64,000 nucleotides of DNA, taken from contig NC_039488.1 of the NCBI RefSeq assembly GCF_003590095.1, positions 6,882,001 to 6,946,000 on the forward strand, in the 5' to 3' direction. Positions within the stretch are counted from its first letter, which is position 1. Each line of letters begins with the position of its first letter. Of the stretch, positions 27,601 to 42,600 are shown piece by piece. This stretch comes from Trichoplusia ni. Lineage: Eukaryota; Arthropoda; Insecta; Lepidoptera; Noctuidae. The notes beneath the pieces are model-generated. The model saw nothing but the letters and a program-made list of their open reading frames with translations. It searched no databases and was not told the DNA's origin. Position numbers and translations under genes: made by a program.

Positions 27601-30600
27601 AGTGACATTATCTATACTAATATTTTTTATTATATAAAGCTGAAGAGTTTGTTTGTTTGAACACGCTAATCTCAGGAACTACTGGTTCGAATTGAAAAAT
27701 TATTTTTGTATTGAATAGACCATTTATCGAGGAAGGCAATAGGCCATATAACACGCTGCGACTAATAGGAGCGAAGTTACAATGGAAAATGTGGAACAAA
27801 ACGGGGAAAATTCTAGCCACGTGGACGAAGTCGCCGGCAACAGCTATTTTACTAATACAGCTTTCATTTGTGTGTCAGTGTCACACAGATGCAAGCTCAC
27901 GTAGTAAACAATTGATGTCAATCGCATACACACATAGAGCCGCGAGCACTGATGATTTGAACTTGCTGTTTCAACGCGTCCGGTTACAGCCGTTAATGCT
28001 TTTAATCTGTCTGGGGTTTGATTTCAAATTGTAGTTGAATTTGAGCTTTTGTTAGTACAAAATGAAATATCAAATCTATACCTACTAATATTATAAAGCT
28101 GAAGAGTTTGTTTGTTTGACCGCGCTAATCTCAGGAACTACTGGTTCAAATTGTAAAAAATATTTTTGTGTTGAACAGACCATTCACTGAGGAAGGTTTT
28201 AGGCTATATAAAATCACGCTCCGACTAATAGATACAATGGAAAATGTGGCCAAAACGGGGAAAATATTCATCTTCAATGGCTCCGGTTCAAAAATTCCTA
28301 ACAATATATCTTCTAACCACGTGAATGAAGTCGCGGGCAACAGCTAGTTTATTATATACTAGTTTTTTTTTATAAGTAATACCAGCCTATATACGTCCCT
28401 CTGCTGGGCACAGGCCTCTTCACGTATATATAAGGTTTTGAGCATTGACCACTACGCTAGCTCACTGCAGGTTTTGATTCCACACGATATTTTCCTTCAC
28501 CATTTTTCAGTTGTGTCTTAAAATAACTAAAAAAGTACAACATAACTTTCACAAAGTAATAAGTACTTTGCCTGCGTTGGAATCAAATCTGCACCTCGTT
28601 TTTACATTCATGCATATAGCCACAAGGTCACTACGACATTCTTCGTAATATTTTGATTGATCTAACTAAACTTAAATGGCAATAAGAATGGACTCTGTAC
28701 AAGTCACAGCACTGATTGACTAATGACTCTCGTGCCATCTTCAACATTATTTATACGAATGTATATTATTATGCGTAGTTTTTTTATTTGTTTGTTTGTT
28801 AGTTCATAAATTGATAGATGGAGTGCTTGTTAAGTAGCAATAAATTAAGCATATGCTAGTATTAAAGTTTCTTCTACTGTTTAGATTCGTTAAATGTCGT
28901 GGAGAAATTTTGGAGGAAAACTCCGAAACTAGTCAGGCGATCCCGATTAATATTAAATAAATAATTATTTAATATGATTTGAAATGTGATCATTCCAGCC
29001 TTTTCCCAACTGTGATGGTGTCGGCTTCCAGTCTAATAGGATGCAGCTAAGTACCAGTGTTTTACAAGCAGCGACTGCCTATCTGACCTCCTCAACCCAG
29101 TTACCTGGGCAACACGATACCTCTTAGTAAGACTGGTTGTCAATCTGTCATTTATTATTCTATACAAAATTTGTAGTCTTATTAAAAAGCTATTGAGCTT
29201 CACAACTAAGAACCAACTACAATTTAAAGAGGAAGATTATCGCTAATTAAGATTTACTGAACCATAATTGCTATTCAGGTACCAATTTAGTGCAAAACAT
29301 CCTGAATGGTACTTAGAAGTGGCACGTGTATTAATGTAAACATTAACATTGCTCACCCAAGTGTTATGGTTTCAAAGCAGAATTGAGTGATACAAAACAT
29401 TATTTAGAACCCTGAGGAGCTCGTGGATAAGCTATAACCGCACAAGTTGATCGATCACAGGTTAAACTATGCTTGATTCGGTCGGTCCGTAGATGGGTCA
29501 AACAGTTCGACTCGCGATCCCGCCGCGTCTGCTCATCATTAAGGACTCCGGTTGGGTCCGAAACTAGTCGGGCTACCCCGATAAATACGCGTGAGTAAAC
29601 CGTTACATCATTTGATAATCTTTGACAGTCGTTACAGGTAGTCAGAAGCTAGAAAGTCTGACAACCAGTCTGACTAAGAGGTATCGTGATTCCCAGGTAA
29701 CTGGGTTGAGGAGGTCAGATATGCAGTCGCTCCTTGTAAAACACTGGTACTTAGCTGCATCCGGCAAGACTGGAAGCCGATCCCAACGGTCCATAAAACA
29801 GTCCAGCAGTCATAAAACATTATTTAGTAAGCAAACCATACCAAATATGACCATCATATTTCGTGAAAAGGACAAAATTGTTAATGACAAAACGAAGCAC
29901 TGAAAACTCGATCGAATTTCGTTCCATTCAAAATATTCCTTAAGGAAAACTGAAACAACTATTGTATTGGCAAATTGCCAGAACTATGTACTTTATGAGT
30001 AATTATCGAGTATATTTTTGTGTTTATTTGTTTTGTAAACGATCATTCAGAATAGTTCTCGGTACACACATGATTTGTGTTTATATTGAGAACTTAATAA
30101 TAGTTTTGTTTTAATAATAATAAATGTGCTGTTATTCCTACATCTTTGACAGTCGTTACAGGTAGTCAGAAGCTTGAATGTCTGACAACCAGTCTAACTA
30201 AGGGGTATCGTGTTGCCCAGGTAACTGGGTTGAGGAGGTCAGATAGGTAGTCGCTCCTTGTAAAACACTGGTACTTAGCTGAAACCGGTTAGACTGGTAG
30301 TCAACTCCAACTTAGTTGGGAAAAGGCTAAGCCTATGATGATAATAATAAAATTCGGCATGAACGAGACGGAAAAATCTTTAGTTGCTTATAAATATATT
30401 AGAAGCAATATCCTACTAATATTGTTACCAAGATATTGTTAACAAGTGCATGCAAGTGTGTATGTATGGATGTTTGTTACTCTTTCAGACAAAAACCACT
30501 GAACGGATTTTGACTAAATTTCTTACACAGATAGTTTATAACCTAGACAAACACATAGTATAGTTTTTATCCCGAGTTAATGTTCGCGTGGGATTATTTT

Positions 30601-33600
30601 CGATTCGTAGTGGGTGGGGCCGCCAGCAACACGGTATTAGCAATATTATTTTCTTCCAAATTATTTGATTATAACCTCTCCTCTTGTTGCCATCAGTTGG
30701 GAACAGCTAGTTCATATAATATACCCGACGTATGTTAAACATTCAAATACCTATAAAGTATCATTAGACGTTGACCAACAACATATAAATTGTCTCTTGT
30801 CTCTTGACCCGAAGACGTGTGTTATAAACAAACGGATTCACTCAAGGCTGCTCAATTAATATTGTTTTATTTAGGGTTGCCACATCGATTGCAACAACAT
30901 TTTATTGGAGACAGCGATTTTTATAAATTGATTTCGGGAAAATTTAAAGATTTTGCTGTTTACCGCCATGTCTTAAAGTTGCTTGAATGGCGGGGTGTAG
31001 ATGAGAAATACAGCTCCTAAGGAATATCAACTGGAGAAGGGCTATACCAAGCTTAACGCTTACAGGTAATAAAATAGATTTGTCCAATACTCCAACAACC
31101 TACCAATATGCTCACGAAATTTCATGAGAATCGGTTTAGCCGTTTCAGAGAAGATACACTCCAAACACAGCGACATAAAAAAATATATTTGAAGATATTG
31201 TCTAGCCTATGATATTTAATTTAGGCGTTTATCAATAAGCATGAAAGATATCTAATATATAAAATTCCCGTGTCACGATGTTAGTTACCGTACTCCTGCG
31301 AAACGACTGAACCGATTTATACCAAATTTTATATGCGTATACAGTAGGTCTGAGAATAGAACAACATCGATTTTTCATACCCCTAAGTGTTAAGGGTTGC
31401 CCACACTAAAAAAATACATTTTATTTTTTGGACGAAATTTTTTGTTTTTACTTTTTTATAATGTGGCATTAAAAATACATACAACTAGAAAAAAAATATT
31501 CGGCAAAACAACGTTTGCTGGGTCAGCTAGTATTATATGAATATTTAATAAATTGGCACAAATAATATATGTTCATGTGTGACAACCCTACCCGTCGCCT
31601 AATTAACCACGCGTACAGGAAGTAATTGGCTGTTAATTTTAACTCTTGTAACTAAATGTCACCTTGACCCTTAAATAAACCTGTTTGTTTGTTTTCTTCC
31701 ATGTTTATTTACAAACTCGATAAACTATACTAGGGGACTTCTTAAAGCGGTTATGTACATATACAAATTGGACATTTGCACTTACATTAAGTGATTTCGG
31801 TTTAGTTTGTTTTGTATTAAAGTTGGATCATGAGCGAGTAATGATGACTTTATTAAGAGATTACTTAGCTTCGTTCGATAAGAAAATTTGCGGTGTGTTA
31901 TTTGTACCCTGACAAATTTAATTTTCCAACGTTTTTACACACTCACTTTCAGTGTATGTTTGTACGGTTGGATTTTTGTAACTCAATTGTGAGGCACTTC
32001 CCGATAAGCTACCAGCATCAAATTTTCAGGATAGCTTCAAACCCGATGACAATGCAATTTACAACTATAAAAACGGGTGGACAGATTTGATAAAATTTGA
32101 ATGGAGTGCCATTTTATAACGTGGCTATTTAAATTTTTTTAATGTCTTAATTTTTAATTTTATGCTGTTTTTATATAAATAAATAAATATGACTGGTCCT
32201 TGAGCTCTACAGGCCCAGATCAAGAGAACAGATTAAAAACGACAGTTCCTAAAATTACCAATGAGGTTGTCATTTAGAAATCGAAATGCTAAAATGTCTC
32301 CACCATCTTCCCCAGGTGACAGACCTGTTCGGTCAGATGCGGGAGCCGTCCCCGGGGACCGCGAGCCCCCGCGGCTCCAACAGCTCCCTGGCCAACGGCG
32401 CCGTCACCAGGAACCTGGGCTTCCAGCAGCAGAACAGCTCCGAGCACCTACCTTGGAGCAGCCCAGCGATATCGTTACCGGGAAACTGTAATTCTAACTT
32501 GTGAGTAGAGGGTTATTGAGAAATTGTCTGGGATAGTCCTTTTAGGGTTTTGTAGCCAAACGGAAACGGCAAATGAATTACATTTAATTTTGCAACGGTT
32601 TACTCTCGCCTATTTATCGGGATTGTCCGACTTGTTTCGGTCCCACCGCGAAATAGGCGTGAGAAAACCGTTGCATCGTTTAATGACGAATAGACCCCAC
32701 GATAGTTGCTATAAAATAAAGAGGATTTGCCCAACTAATCACCATCACAATTATCGTTTTCCACTTTTGTATATGCCTCGTCCAATTGCTAATGTGATCT
32801 ATACTTTATTTTAATTTTTGTTTTGAGTACTTATTTTAAGTGTATATATCTGTATCTAGACTATCTAGGTTATAAATATATTAATAGTAGTTGTAAATAA
32901 TAGCTAATTGATCCGTGTATGCTTTACAGAACGAGCGAGACACAGTCCCCAATGGTTCGCAGCATCAGCAACGCATCTGCGCTCACATCTCTATGTGCTG
33001 ACCTTTCAGCGTCCGACTCACACTTTTTTGAGGTATTTAGGCATACGTTATTAAACACGGTGATTTTTTAGTCGTCTTACAAAAGCAGCCCAGTTCATGT
33101 ATCCGACGTAAAATACCCCTAGGTGCAATTTTTTTTTTTTATCATCAACTAAGATAATAAGTATGAAGAAAAATTAAACAAGAGAAATCTAAAATATACT
33201 CTTAAAAATGATTAAAAACGCCGCCGCCCGCGCCCCTCACCATTGTTACAAGGCTCGGACCGCGCTCGCAATAGAGCTGTGTTTCTAAAAAACTACAAAT
33301 TGCATCATAACATTGAATAAAAATTGCATTTTAAATTTATTAAAATCTAATAAATACCTATTTTTTTATCATGAACGTGTTCTAGTCATTGGATACATGA
33401 ACTGGGTTGCTTTTGTAAGACGACTAAAAAATCACGGTGTATTTATGAAAACCATTTAAAAGTTATGACGTTGTCGTATTTGTGGGACAAATTATTTGAT
33501 TAAATATTCTCCTCATTCTTAGTTTTGATTCATTTGGTTGTTTTTTCATATTAGTGTACTATCAATTCTTAATAATATTGTGACATTTTTACTTTAACTT

Positions 33601-36600
33601 TCTTGAAGATGATTCATATGCTGACTAATTTGGAACCCAAACCTCATAAAGGATTCAAGCGTGGAAGAGGGGCCACGAGTTGAGCTGGAAATAACTATCA
33701 AACTCAAAAAAGTACTTTAATATCTTAAATTAAAGATATTAAAGTATTTTTTAATATATAAAGACAAAAAAATGCTTAAATTTTCAGGTCCTATACATCG
33801 GTAAAGTCCGGATATCACAGCGGAAGGTCCCGGAGTCCTTGATCGACGACGCACTGAACAAATTCGCTCAACATGAAGCTGAAAAGGCTTTGAAGCAACG
33901 CCGACACAGCCTCCTGTCATCAACTGGGGTAAGTTTACATTTAAACTGAAACTTTGACCAAATTGTTTGACCAAACATAAGGTAAATTCATTTCGAGAAA
34001 GAGTTTAATAGTGAGTGATAGTTTCTATTACTCACTATTAAACTTACTAAAGGCAGATCTTTGTATTTCCTTTTTACTAATTTTCAAACTAGTTAAAGTT
34101 AAAGATTTTATATCGACCCTTTTCTCTCTCCCTATGTAGTATAGATTGATGCTGCAACTGAAAAAAACCAAGAGTTTTTTTCTTCGATCCTATTTTGGAA
34201 AAAATCTTTAATTTATGTTTTCAATAACCACTTACTTGCTTTAATAAAATAAGAACGAATAAACAGATCTTCCTTGTCTTCCAGACTTCCATATACAGCA
34301 ATGACTCAAAAGAAAACCTTGAACAAGAAGGCACTCCACCCCACGAGCTTTTCAACAACAGCAAGAAGATCCTGACTCCAAGCACAACGCCCCTAGAACC
34401 TGACAAAGCATGGGCAAGCGCAGAAACCCTCAACCAAAAACCAGACCCAAAGAAAATTGACGAGGAATTCGACATGTTCACGAAAGAACGAGTCGAAACA
34501 TCCCAAAAACCAGAATCTTTAAGAAAACCTACCCCAATACCATTAGAACCGAACGTGTTAGTTCTAAATGTACCCAAAAATAATCTAGACACAGTCAGAG
34601 AAGAGGACAAAAATGAACTAACCTCAGTCATATCTGAAACTGCGTCGTCGATAACTGAATTCTGTCAAAAAAGTGTCGAAAAGTCCAAATTGGAACCACA
34701 AGATCCGTTTTTGGATAATAAGATACGAAAAGATAGTCCCGCACCGATGAATTTTCAGGAGATTAATAGAAAGCCGACGGTTGTTGAAAGGAAGACGCTG
34801 ACGGAGAATAAGCCGTTTTTGAGGGATCGTTCCGCGTCTATAGGTACTATTAATCAGAAAACTCCGATTGCGCAGCTGATTGGAGAGCAGAATAGGACTA
34901 TGTTGTTCCAGGTACGTTTTAATGTTATTCGTTTTATTTTCGGATAGAAATATAGTTCAATTCCTGCTCAGGACAAGTGTTTTTGTTACATGCGAAAAAG
35001 GAGGGACGTGGGTTCGATACCCGCCTCAGAAATGCCAAATGTTATTCACAAATGCTTGTGTTTTTCGGCATGTGGGCTTTAAGTTAAATAATGCTTAGTT
35101 AGTACTAGTTAGTTCAATTTTTTTTTATACTCAGTCCGTCAGACTGATTTACAAAAAAATATTGATAACGTATTTTTCAATTGATCACATCATTAACAGG
35201 TCAGAAAGATTTGGTAATGGGGGTTAAGAACATCACTTGCTAGTAAAATTCATACTAGTAAGTGACGTCACACGGGATTTTAAATCACTGTCTCCCCCTT
35301 TGTTTATGAGATAAAAGCAAAAAATTTTATTTTTTAATTTTTAATTTTTGTTTAATTTTTTTGGGATATCTGATGGAAAAAACAGTTTTTTTTCGACAAA
35401 TACCCTACTATGGAGTCAAAACCAAAATTTCTCTATTAACTGACTGGCCCGTTGATCTAGTGGACAGTGACCCTGACTGCTGTATCGGAGGTCGTGGGTT
35501 CAATTCCCACCTAGAAAAAACGTTCGTGTGATGAGCACGATCATTTGTACTATGTCTCGGTGCAATTTATAAACAATATGGACGTATTTAGAAATATATA
35601 GCTATGAAAATCAGTTATCTAGTACTCATAATACAAATTTAGCTTAGTTAGAGACTAGATGGCGCTGTGTGAATGTTGTCCAATATTAAACTAATAATAA
35701 TATTCCACAACTTTCACACAACGCCATCTAGTCCCTAACTAAGCTCATCACACAAACATTTGTCCTGGGTGGGAATCGAACCCACGACCTCCGGTATAGC
35801 AGTCAGGGTAACTAACCACTAGACCAACAGGCCAGTCAATTTTTATTGCTTCTCTATTACAGGTTGGTCGTGCCGAACTCCGTTTGATAAGTCCAGATAG
35901 GAAACAAATACTTCTACACAGAGGTTTCAAAGATGTCGCCTCTTGTGTATTAGGGAGGATGAATAAGGAACACTTCGGCTTTGTATGTCGGGAGACCAAC
36001 GACACATACGCTTGTTACGTGTTCAAATGTGAAAGCGACTGTGTGGCACAGGAGGTTATTAATGGTAAGCTTTCCATATGCGGGAAAAGGTCTCTTCCCA
36101 GCATACCCCCGTATGAAAAATAGATGTTTACCGATTCATAGACCTTCCCAACATGCAACAGAATCAGTCGAGCCGTCGATTCAATTACGTACACTGTGAC
36201 ACGAAAATTTTATATAATAGAAGATTAGAATCAATTAAGTTTGAAACACACAACCTAACTTATCAACTTTGATTTACAATTTTACAGAGTTAAATATTTA
36301 CGAGTTAAAAAACAAAAAATAATTAAATCAAAGCATCAAAAAGTTCATCGGCATCGCTGCCGACTGGGAGTGTGCCCAAAAGGCTGGCAGCATTGCCACG
36401 TTGAATGGCAATGCTAATCCTCTGAGCGAGGTAAAAACCAGCCTTTGGGTCACGAGGAGTGTCAATTACTTATCAATTAATTATTTCAGCAATCAAGCAA
36501 GCATTCGTGGCCCACGCCGAGCTTCTGAAAAAGACTCGTGAGAAGTCTCCGAACATGACTTGCGAACACTGTCCCATGCTGTGGTACCATCGACTCTGTC

Positions 36601-39600
36601 ATGATATTGAGAGTAAGTATATTAAACGTCAATTTAACTCCCAGAATAACCTCTGAAAATGTTTTGTAACAATAAAAACATGTAACCGACTTACAAAAAC
36701 TACTGATCCAAATTTGATGAAATTTTATGCTAGTAAATGACAGTTATTTCATGTTAAATAAAAAAATCTGTTTTGATATTCTGAGGTAACAAACATATGT
36801 ATAGAAAAATCGGACGAATCGTGAATTTTTTGAAGTCGGTTGAAAATATTTATCTATAGGTAAATAAATAAAATCGTCGTAAATTATTGACATGTACATT
36901 GAATCATTTTGTAAATTATATCTTGCTGCGTGGTCTTCAAACGATACTGAAGTCAAATAAAACATTCTTGTCTGTTTGTCTGTGTGTTTGTGCTCGATGA
37001 ACTCAACTATGGTTTATCCGATTCAATCGCAAAAGTCCTTGATGTATTGTAATAAGATTCAATTAATATTCAGCGTTTGATTCATGACAATCGGTTTATA
37101 AATAAAATGTTAAGTCAATTTAGAAAATTTGTACAAAACAAATTCACGGGACGAAGTTACTTTCATCGCTAGACTTTTTATGATATAAGAATTCCGTATT
37201 TTCTTATTCGGAATTATAAAAAAAACTATTTTGCATCTTTTCCAATTTCCATTTTCCTTATAGCGACAATCTAATTACATAAACATATTCTTTTAGGTAT
37301 GAACGACAAGAAAACACACGCGTTTATTCTTCGACGCATCGAACAGCTGCCTGAAGATGAACAGGATCTCATCATCACGAAGTACCAGGGAGGCACCAAT
37401 CATATGTATGAGGTATGTACGGGACTTCTTGACTGCACGGATAGCCGAGTGGTTGAGGTCACCACGCCAAACCCACTGAGAGCGACGTGTCGCAAGTCCG
37501 ATCCCCGCGTAGGACAAGCATTTGTGTGATCCACGAATGCTTGTTCTGAGTCTGGGTGTCTTTGTGCATGTGGTTTGTATGTTAGTGAAACCCCCCGCGA
37601 CACAACGATGCCTTACTGCGGGAGTCGTCTTATAAAAAGGAAAAAAAAGGATAAAACTTTGCACACGCTCTGAGTTCTGTTGAGGGTCTGACTAGATAAG
37701 AAACGTCATTTCACATCCAATATGGCGGCCTCCCAAGATGGCGGATTGGCTGTTAAAAGTCCACCCCACAATATGGGTATCAAATAAAAGGGTTTTATGT
37801 CACAAATACGAAAAAAAATTGAAAGCGTGTTTTTAAACTATTTAATTATTCAACACTTTATTTCTTTGTTGACAGACAAGTGAACACAACGCTTTCCTCA
37901 TGATGTTACTACGAGCGCACTGCGAGGCAAAACAAACTAGGCATGTTCATGATACCGCTGAAAATAGGTGAGTTATAAATTATTTTACAGTAAATGAACT
38001 CAATTTTTTGGTCTATAATTGCATATATTGAAAATGTTTTAGATAAAGTTGATATGAAAATCCTATGTAACTATTTAATAATTTTAGTTGTGAAGAAGAG
38101 ACATGGCTATGTTTAAGATAGTAATGACTATGGGTAATTATCGGGATTCGCTTACTTCTTAAATATGGTACCTGTCGAAAAAAAATATAAACTTGATCAT
38201 TTGTTTGGATGGATCGATGTTAGTTATTCTTTCACGCAAAAAACACTAAAGAGATTTGAACGAAATTAGATACATAGAATGTTTGCAACCTGGATTAACC
38301 GAAAGGATGGTTTTAATCATGTTTTGATTCTAGATCCTGCGCCATTTGGAAAACAGCCTTACAGAACAATATCTACGTGTAATTTCACGACTGTATGATA
38401 CATTTATTTATATTTTGTTTCCAGGTCAGAGTTCTTAAACCAGTACCTAGGTGGCAGCACTATCTTCTCAAAAGCGAGACGCTCGATTTCAAGCAGTTTC
38501 GATCTCCTCAAGAGGAAAGCTAGCAGGGACGATGGCTTGGTAGCACCTATTATTAAAAAGGTAATAATAATAAAGAAAAATCATTGTACCTAAAATTACC
38601 ACCTGTAACTACATTATGGAAGCAATTAAGTATTGAGTTTTGAAAAATCGCGTTTGATTAAGTCTAAAGAAATTACTGTAAACTGGCGTCTGCATAACGC
38701 ACTGGAGTTTGTTTCGTTAATTTCTTCTTCAGTGGCAAATAGAAAGTGGTGGTAAAGTTAATTTTTATCAGAATTTAACGTTAAAAAATGTAATCATTAT
38801 TATAATATATGTTGTCAGCAGGCTGTATATTTACAGTTATATATTACGTAATTTTGTTGCTATAACAACAGATAATTAAGGGATAAGCAACTATTCCCTA
38901 TTGGCATGGTCATAGAGTGATGGGGTATCGACATTTTTTTAAGAGGTCAAACAGCGCTGTCAATTGATGGTTGACCCATTGTTTTTTTCTTATTCCATGA
39001 GTCGTTACTTTTACTGTCCAGGACACATCCCCCCTCCCCACACCGGTCCCGGATACGTCAGAGGTAGTGCCTGAGCTTCTGTCTCCAGACTCCGGGAGAG
39101 CCAAGAGTTTGTCTCCGGCTGTCATCGAAGGTAATTAAATAAATAACATAAGTTATACGTCCTGGCAGGTTATAGCAAATCTACTCTTTTTTTTAAGAAC
39201 TTTGTTTTTAACAATTATATTGGTACCACAATGTAATAAATACATAAAAAAATAAAATAGTTAAAAGACCGAATAAGAAAGACTAGACTCTTTTCAATAC
39301 TGGAATTACTGATGTGAGAAGAAAGGCTGCCAGGCTAAAATGGGATTTTACCGTCCATGGCAGACGCGTTTGGACGGTGACCGCGTGGGCAAGATCTGGG
39401 AGAGCCTTTTGCTCAGCAGTGGGACACAGTGGCCTAGAAAAAACATCTTGCCCATGTATTGGAGCTTTTTTTTTTGTAATTGGTTATCTTTAGCCCAAAA
39501 TCTTGGGTTGGGTGAATCCCAAAATGCCCCTGTGGAAGCCGGTAGCTGTTGCCACACCAATGTAAAACAAATATGATTTCATATTGAGAAAGTATTCTAT

Positions 39601-42600
39601 ATAGGAAGTGAACGAAAGTTTAAAAAACACAAACTTATCAGCTTTATAATACTAAACATCAAAATCAAAAAGTTTTTAGTTTTAGTATTGTACTATTGTA
39701 CCTATTCCAGCTGCTTCTCTATTTGACCCAAAGGTCGACTGGTATACCACAATTGTAAAAAAAGTTTAAATAAATAAATAAAATTCTTTGCACTATCAGA
39801 TCTGTTTCGAACTTTTTGTGTATAATCTTTTTCTCTTTTGTAAACAGACTTGACTCCCTCTCCGCGATCCAACATGACTCCCACTCTTGAAGAGGACGAG
39901 GAAGCTGGCACTCCTCCAGCCAACTCTCCTATGATGGATATGTAAGTGTTTTGATGTTATATGTAGGTATATTATTCCATTGTGGTGACAAATTGGATAA
40001 AGATAAATTCATGTTTTTCTTAAAAAAATGACTCCCGCATGAAGGAATTGAATCTTTATGTCGCGGGGAATTTCACAAACATTCAAGTCACATGCACAAA
40101 GACACCCAGACGCAGGACAAGCATTTTTGGATCACACAAATTCTTGTCCTGCGGGAGGTCGAAACCGCAAAACGGGTTTTCAATCAAAATTTTCCAACAG
40201 TCTCAATTTTGTTACCGATGACTTACATTTTCATTTGCCTGTAATTATTAACTAAAATATATAATATCTCGTTGTCTCCAGCTTTCTAAAAGTGAGTGAC
40301 AGTCGTCCAGCGCAAGTTGAAGCTGGCACCGAGAACGAGGCGACTTGGAGACAAGCTATCTATGAGAAGGTGGCTCAACCTGATGTGCAGATTGAAGGTA
40401 AACTTCTATGGGGCAATGTTCAGCAGGGAACCAGTCTAACAACCCGTCTGCCTACTAGAGTAACTGGGTTGAGGCGGTCAGATGGGCAGTCGGTCCTTGT
40501 AAAACACTGGTACTTAGCTGAAACCGGTTAGACTGGTAGCCGACCCCAACATAGTTGGGAAAAGGCTAGGCTAAAGAATCTATTTGACCCGTTATATCAG
40601 GCGAAGATTATTCCCTTGCATTTTCAGTTAAAAATTGCTTCTCCCCTTCCCGTTTTCTTTCCTATACAGATATAAATTTTAAACCATTTTTTGTCGCTTC
40701 TAGGAGATCTACCATCAACCCGTCTAAGAAAAATATCAGCAGCCAAACAGGGCAAAAGAACGAAAGAAGAATTACGTCAGCTTTGGAAAATGGCCATCGA
40801 CCAGACTATACTACTGGTCAGAATGGAAAAAGAAAATGCTAGACTTAGAGGTAAGATTAAAACTATTGTTTTATCTATATAACATTCTCGTGTCACGGTG
40901 TACGAAATTGAACACCTAGAAAACGGCTTGACCGATTCTCATGAAATTTTATGTGAATAATGTGGCATAACAACTTTTCTGGGACAGCTACATAGGTAGT
41001 ATAAGTACAAAATAAAAGAAAAGAGCTTGTTTAAATTGTGGGTAACATTTAATAGTTAGACTGGTCTTTTCAGCTCTTGCCAATACTTTCTGATAGGCCC
41101 TATCAAAAAATACTAGTGGATATTTTGTGTCAGGTTGAGGTGCAAAATTACCTCAAACCGATCTGGTACCTCTCTAAAAAGTCCAGTCCAAGAAATACTT
41201 GTATTATTTAATTATATATAAACTAAAGTAAACAAATCTTTTTAATAATAAAATTGCATAAGAAGTCTAAATAGGATCATAAAAATAGCTCCAACGAAAA
41301 TAATGAAATTGAAGCGTTGATAATATTTAAAAAAATAATTATGATTGCACCTCACGAAAGTCATCTTGAATAATAGGGATATAATAGTGTCCTTCTTGTA
41401 GTTTTTTGTATAATAATGGACACGTATTTTTAATTTGTCCCGCAAACATAAGTTGACCAAATGACAGTGAATGAAACTTACGCGTGACGTCACGATTGAG
41501 TATAAATTTTACTCCATCGTTACGTCACAAGCCCCCTCTCCTAAACTTTAAAGCAGTGAATCTTTGTCAATTCTAGTTTTTCTGAAAAAGGAAAAAATAC
41601 GTGTCTCATACTTTTCAATTATCTAACTGAGGGACTAATGAGATTTTTTCTTTTTATACCCAGTCATCATCCCTATTAAATCTCTTTAGCCTATCATAAT
41701 CTACGATTGTACATTGTAGTTAATTCCCCTCTAACCTATACAGAAAGTGAAGAATCATCAGCTGTCCGCCGCATAAAGCTGGAGTACACTGAGTTGGGTA
41801 CGTGCGCGGCCGGCGCCATACTCATGTGGGACTCGCTGCTATCCAGGGACCACTCGCAACCCATGGCTAAGGTCGACCGGCATATGTTGACACAAGCGGT
41901 AATACAAGGTAAAAAATCATAATAATTTTATAGTAAAACGACTTGAAAATAAGGTAAAAGGATTTTTTGTTCACAAAAGGAAAAATATTTGTATGACTAT
42001 TATTTTAGAAAATTTCAGGAAATCCTGTCTCTAGAAATAAAAGGGTTCACTATAAGTGAGGTGGGAAACTTACTACTATTACAGACAAACATTAACCGTG
42101 ATTGCTAGAGAGTTGAAATTTTTCCAAATTATGTGTTGTTGCCTCTATAACAAGAAATACTAGAAATAAACTTCAGCTTCTTACAACAGCTCTTACTTCC
42201 AAATAAATTTGTTAGTAGGTAAAATTTATTAATTACTAAATCGATTTGTTTTTCTTTCCTATTTGTACTGATCTAACACTTAAGCTGTATTTTTTCACTT
42301 ACCCCTCACCCGAAATAAATAAATTTCGAAAAGTTCAAAAGGAATGACGATAAATACGCAACATATTGTAGTATATGTGCACCTTTAATGAATAAGGGCA
42401 AGGGGAATGATGGTAAATACCCAACCTACTGCAGTACAAATGCATCTTTAAGTGCCTCCCCCAGTATTGCGAACCCGATTTGACACTTATGCAGTATTTT
42501 TTCGTTGCGCCATTTAAATTCATTCAAATAAATAAATTTCGATAAGGGCAAGGGGAATGAAATCGATAAATCCGCAACATATTGCCCATGCAGGCGTCCC

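Noticed and set aside
33055..33440. Transib element on the basis of CAC ends
   Set aside because: The heptamer does not fully fit and no 5-bp duplication is visible.
34221..34631. 136-codon antisense frame over exon 5
   Set aside because: Shadow of the conserved sense exon; composition mirrors it and there is no domain.
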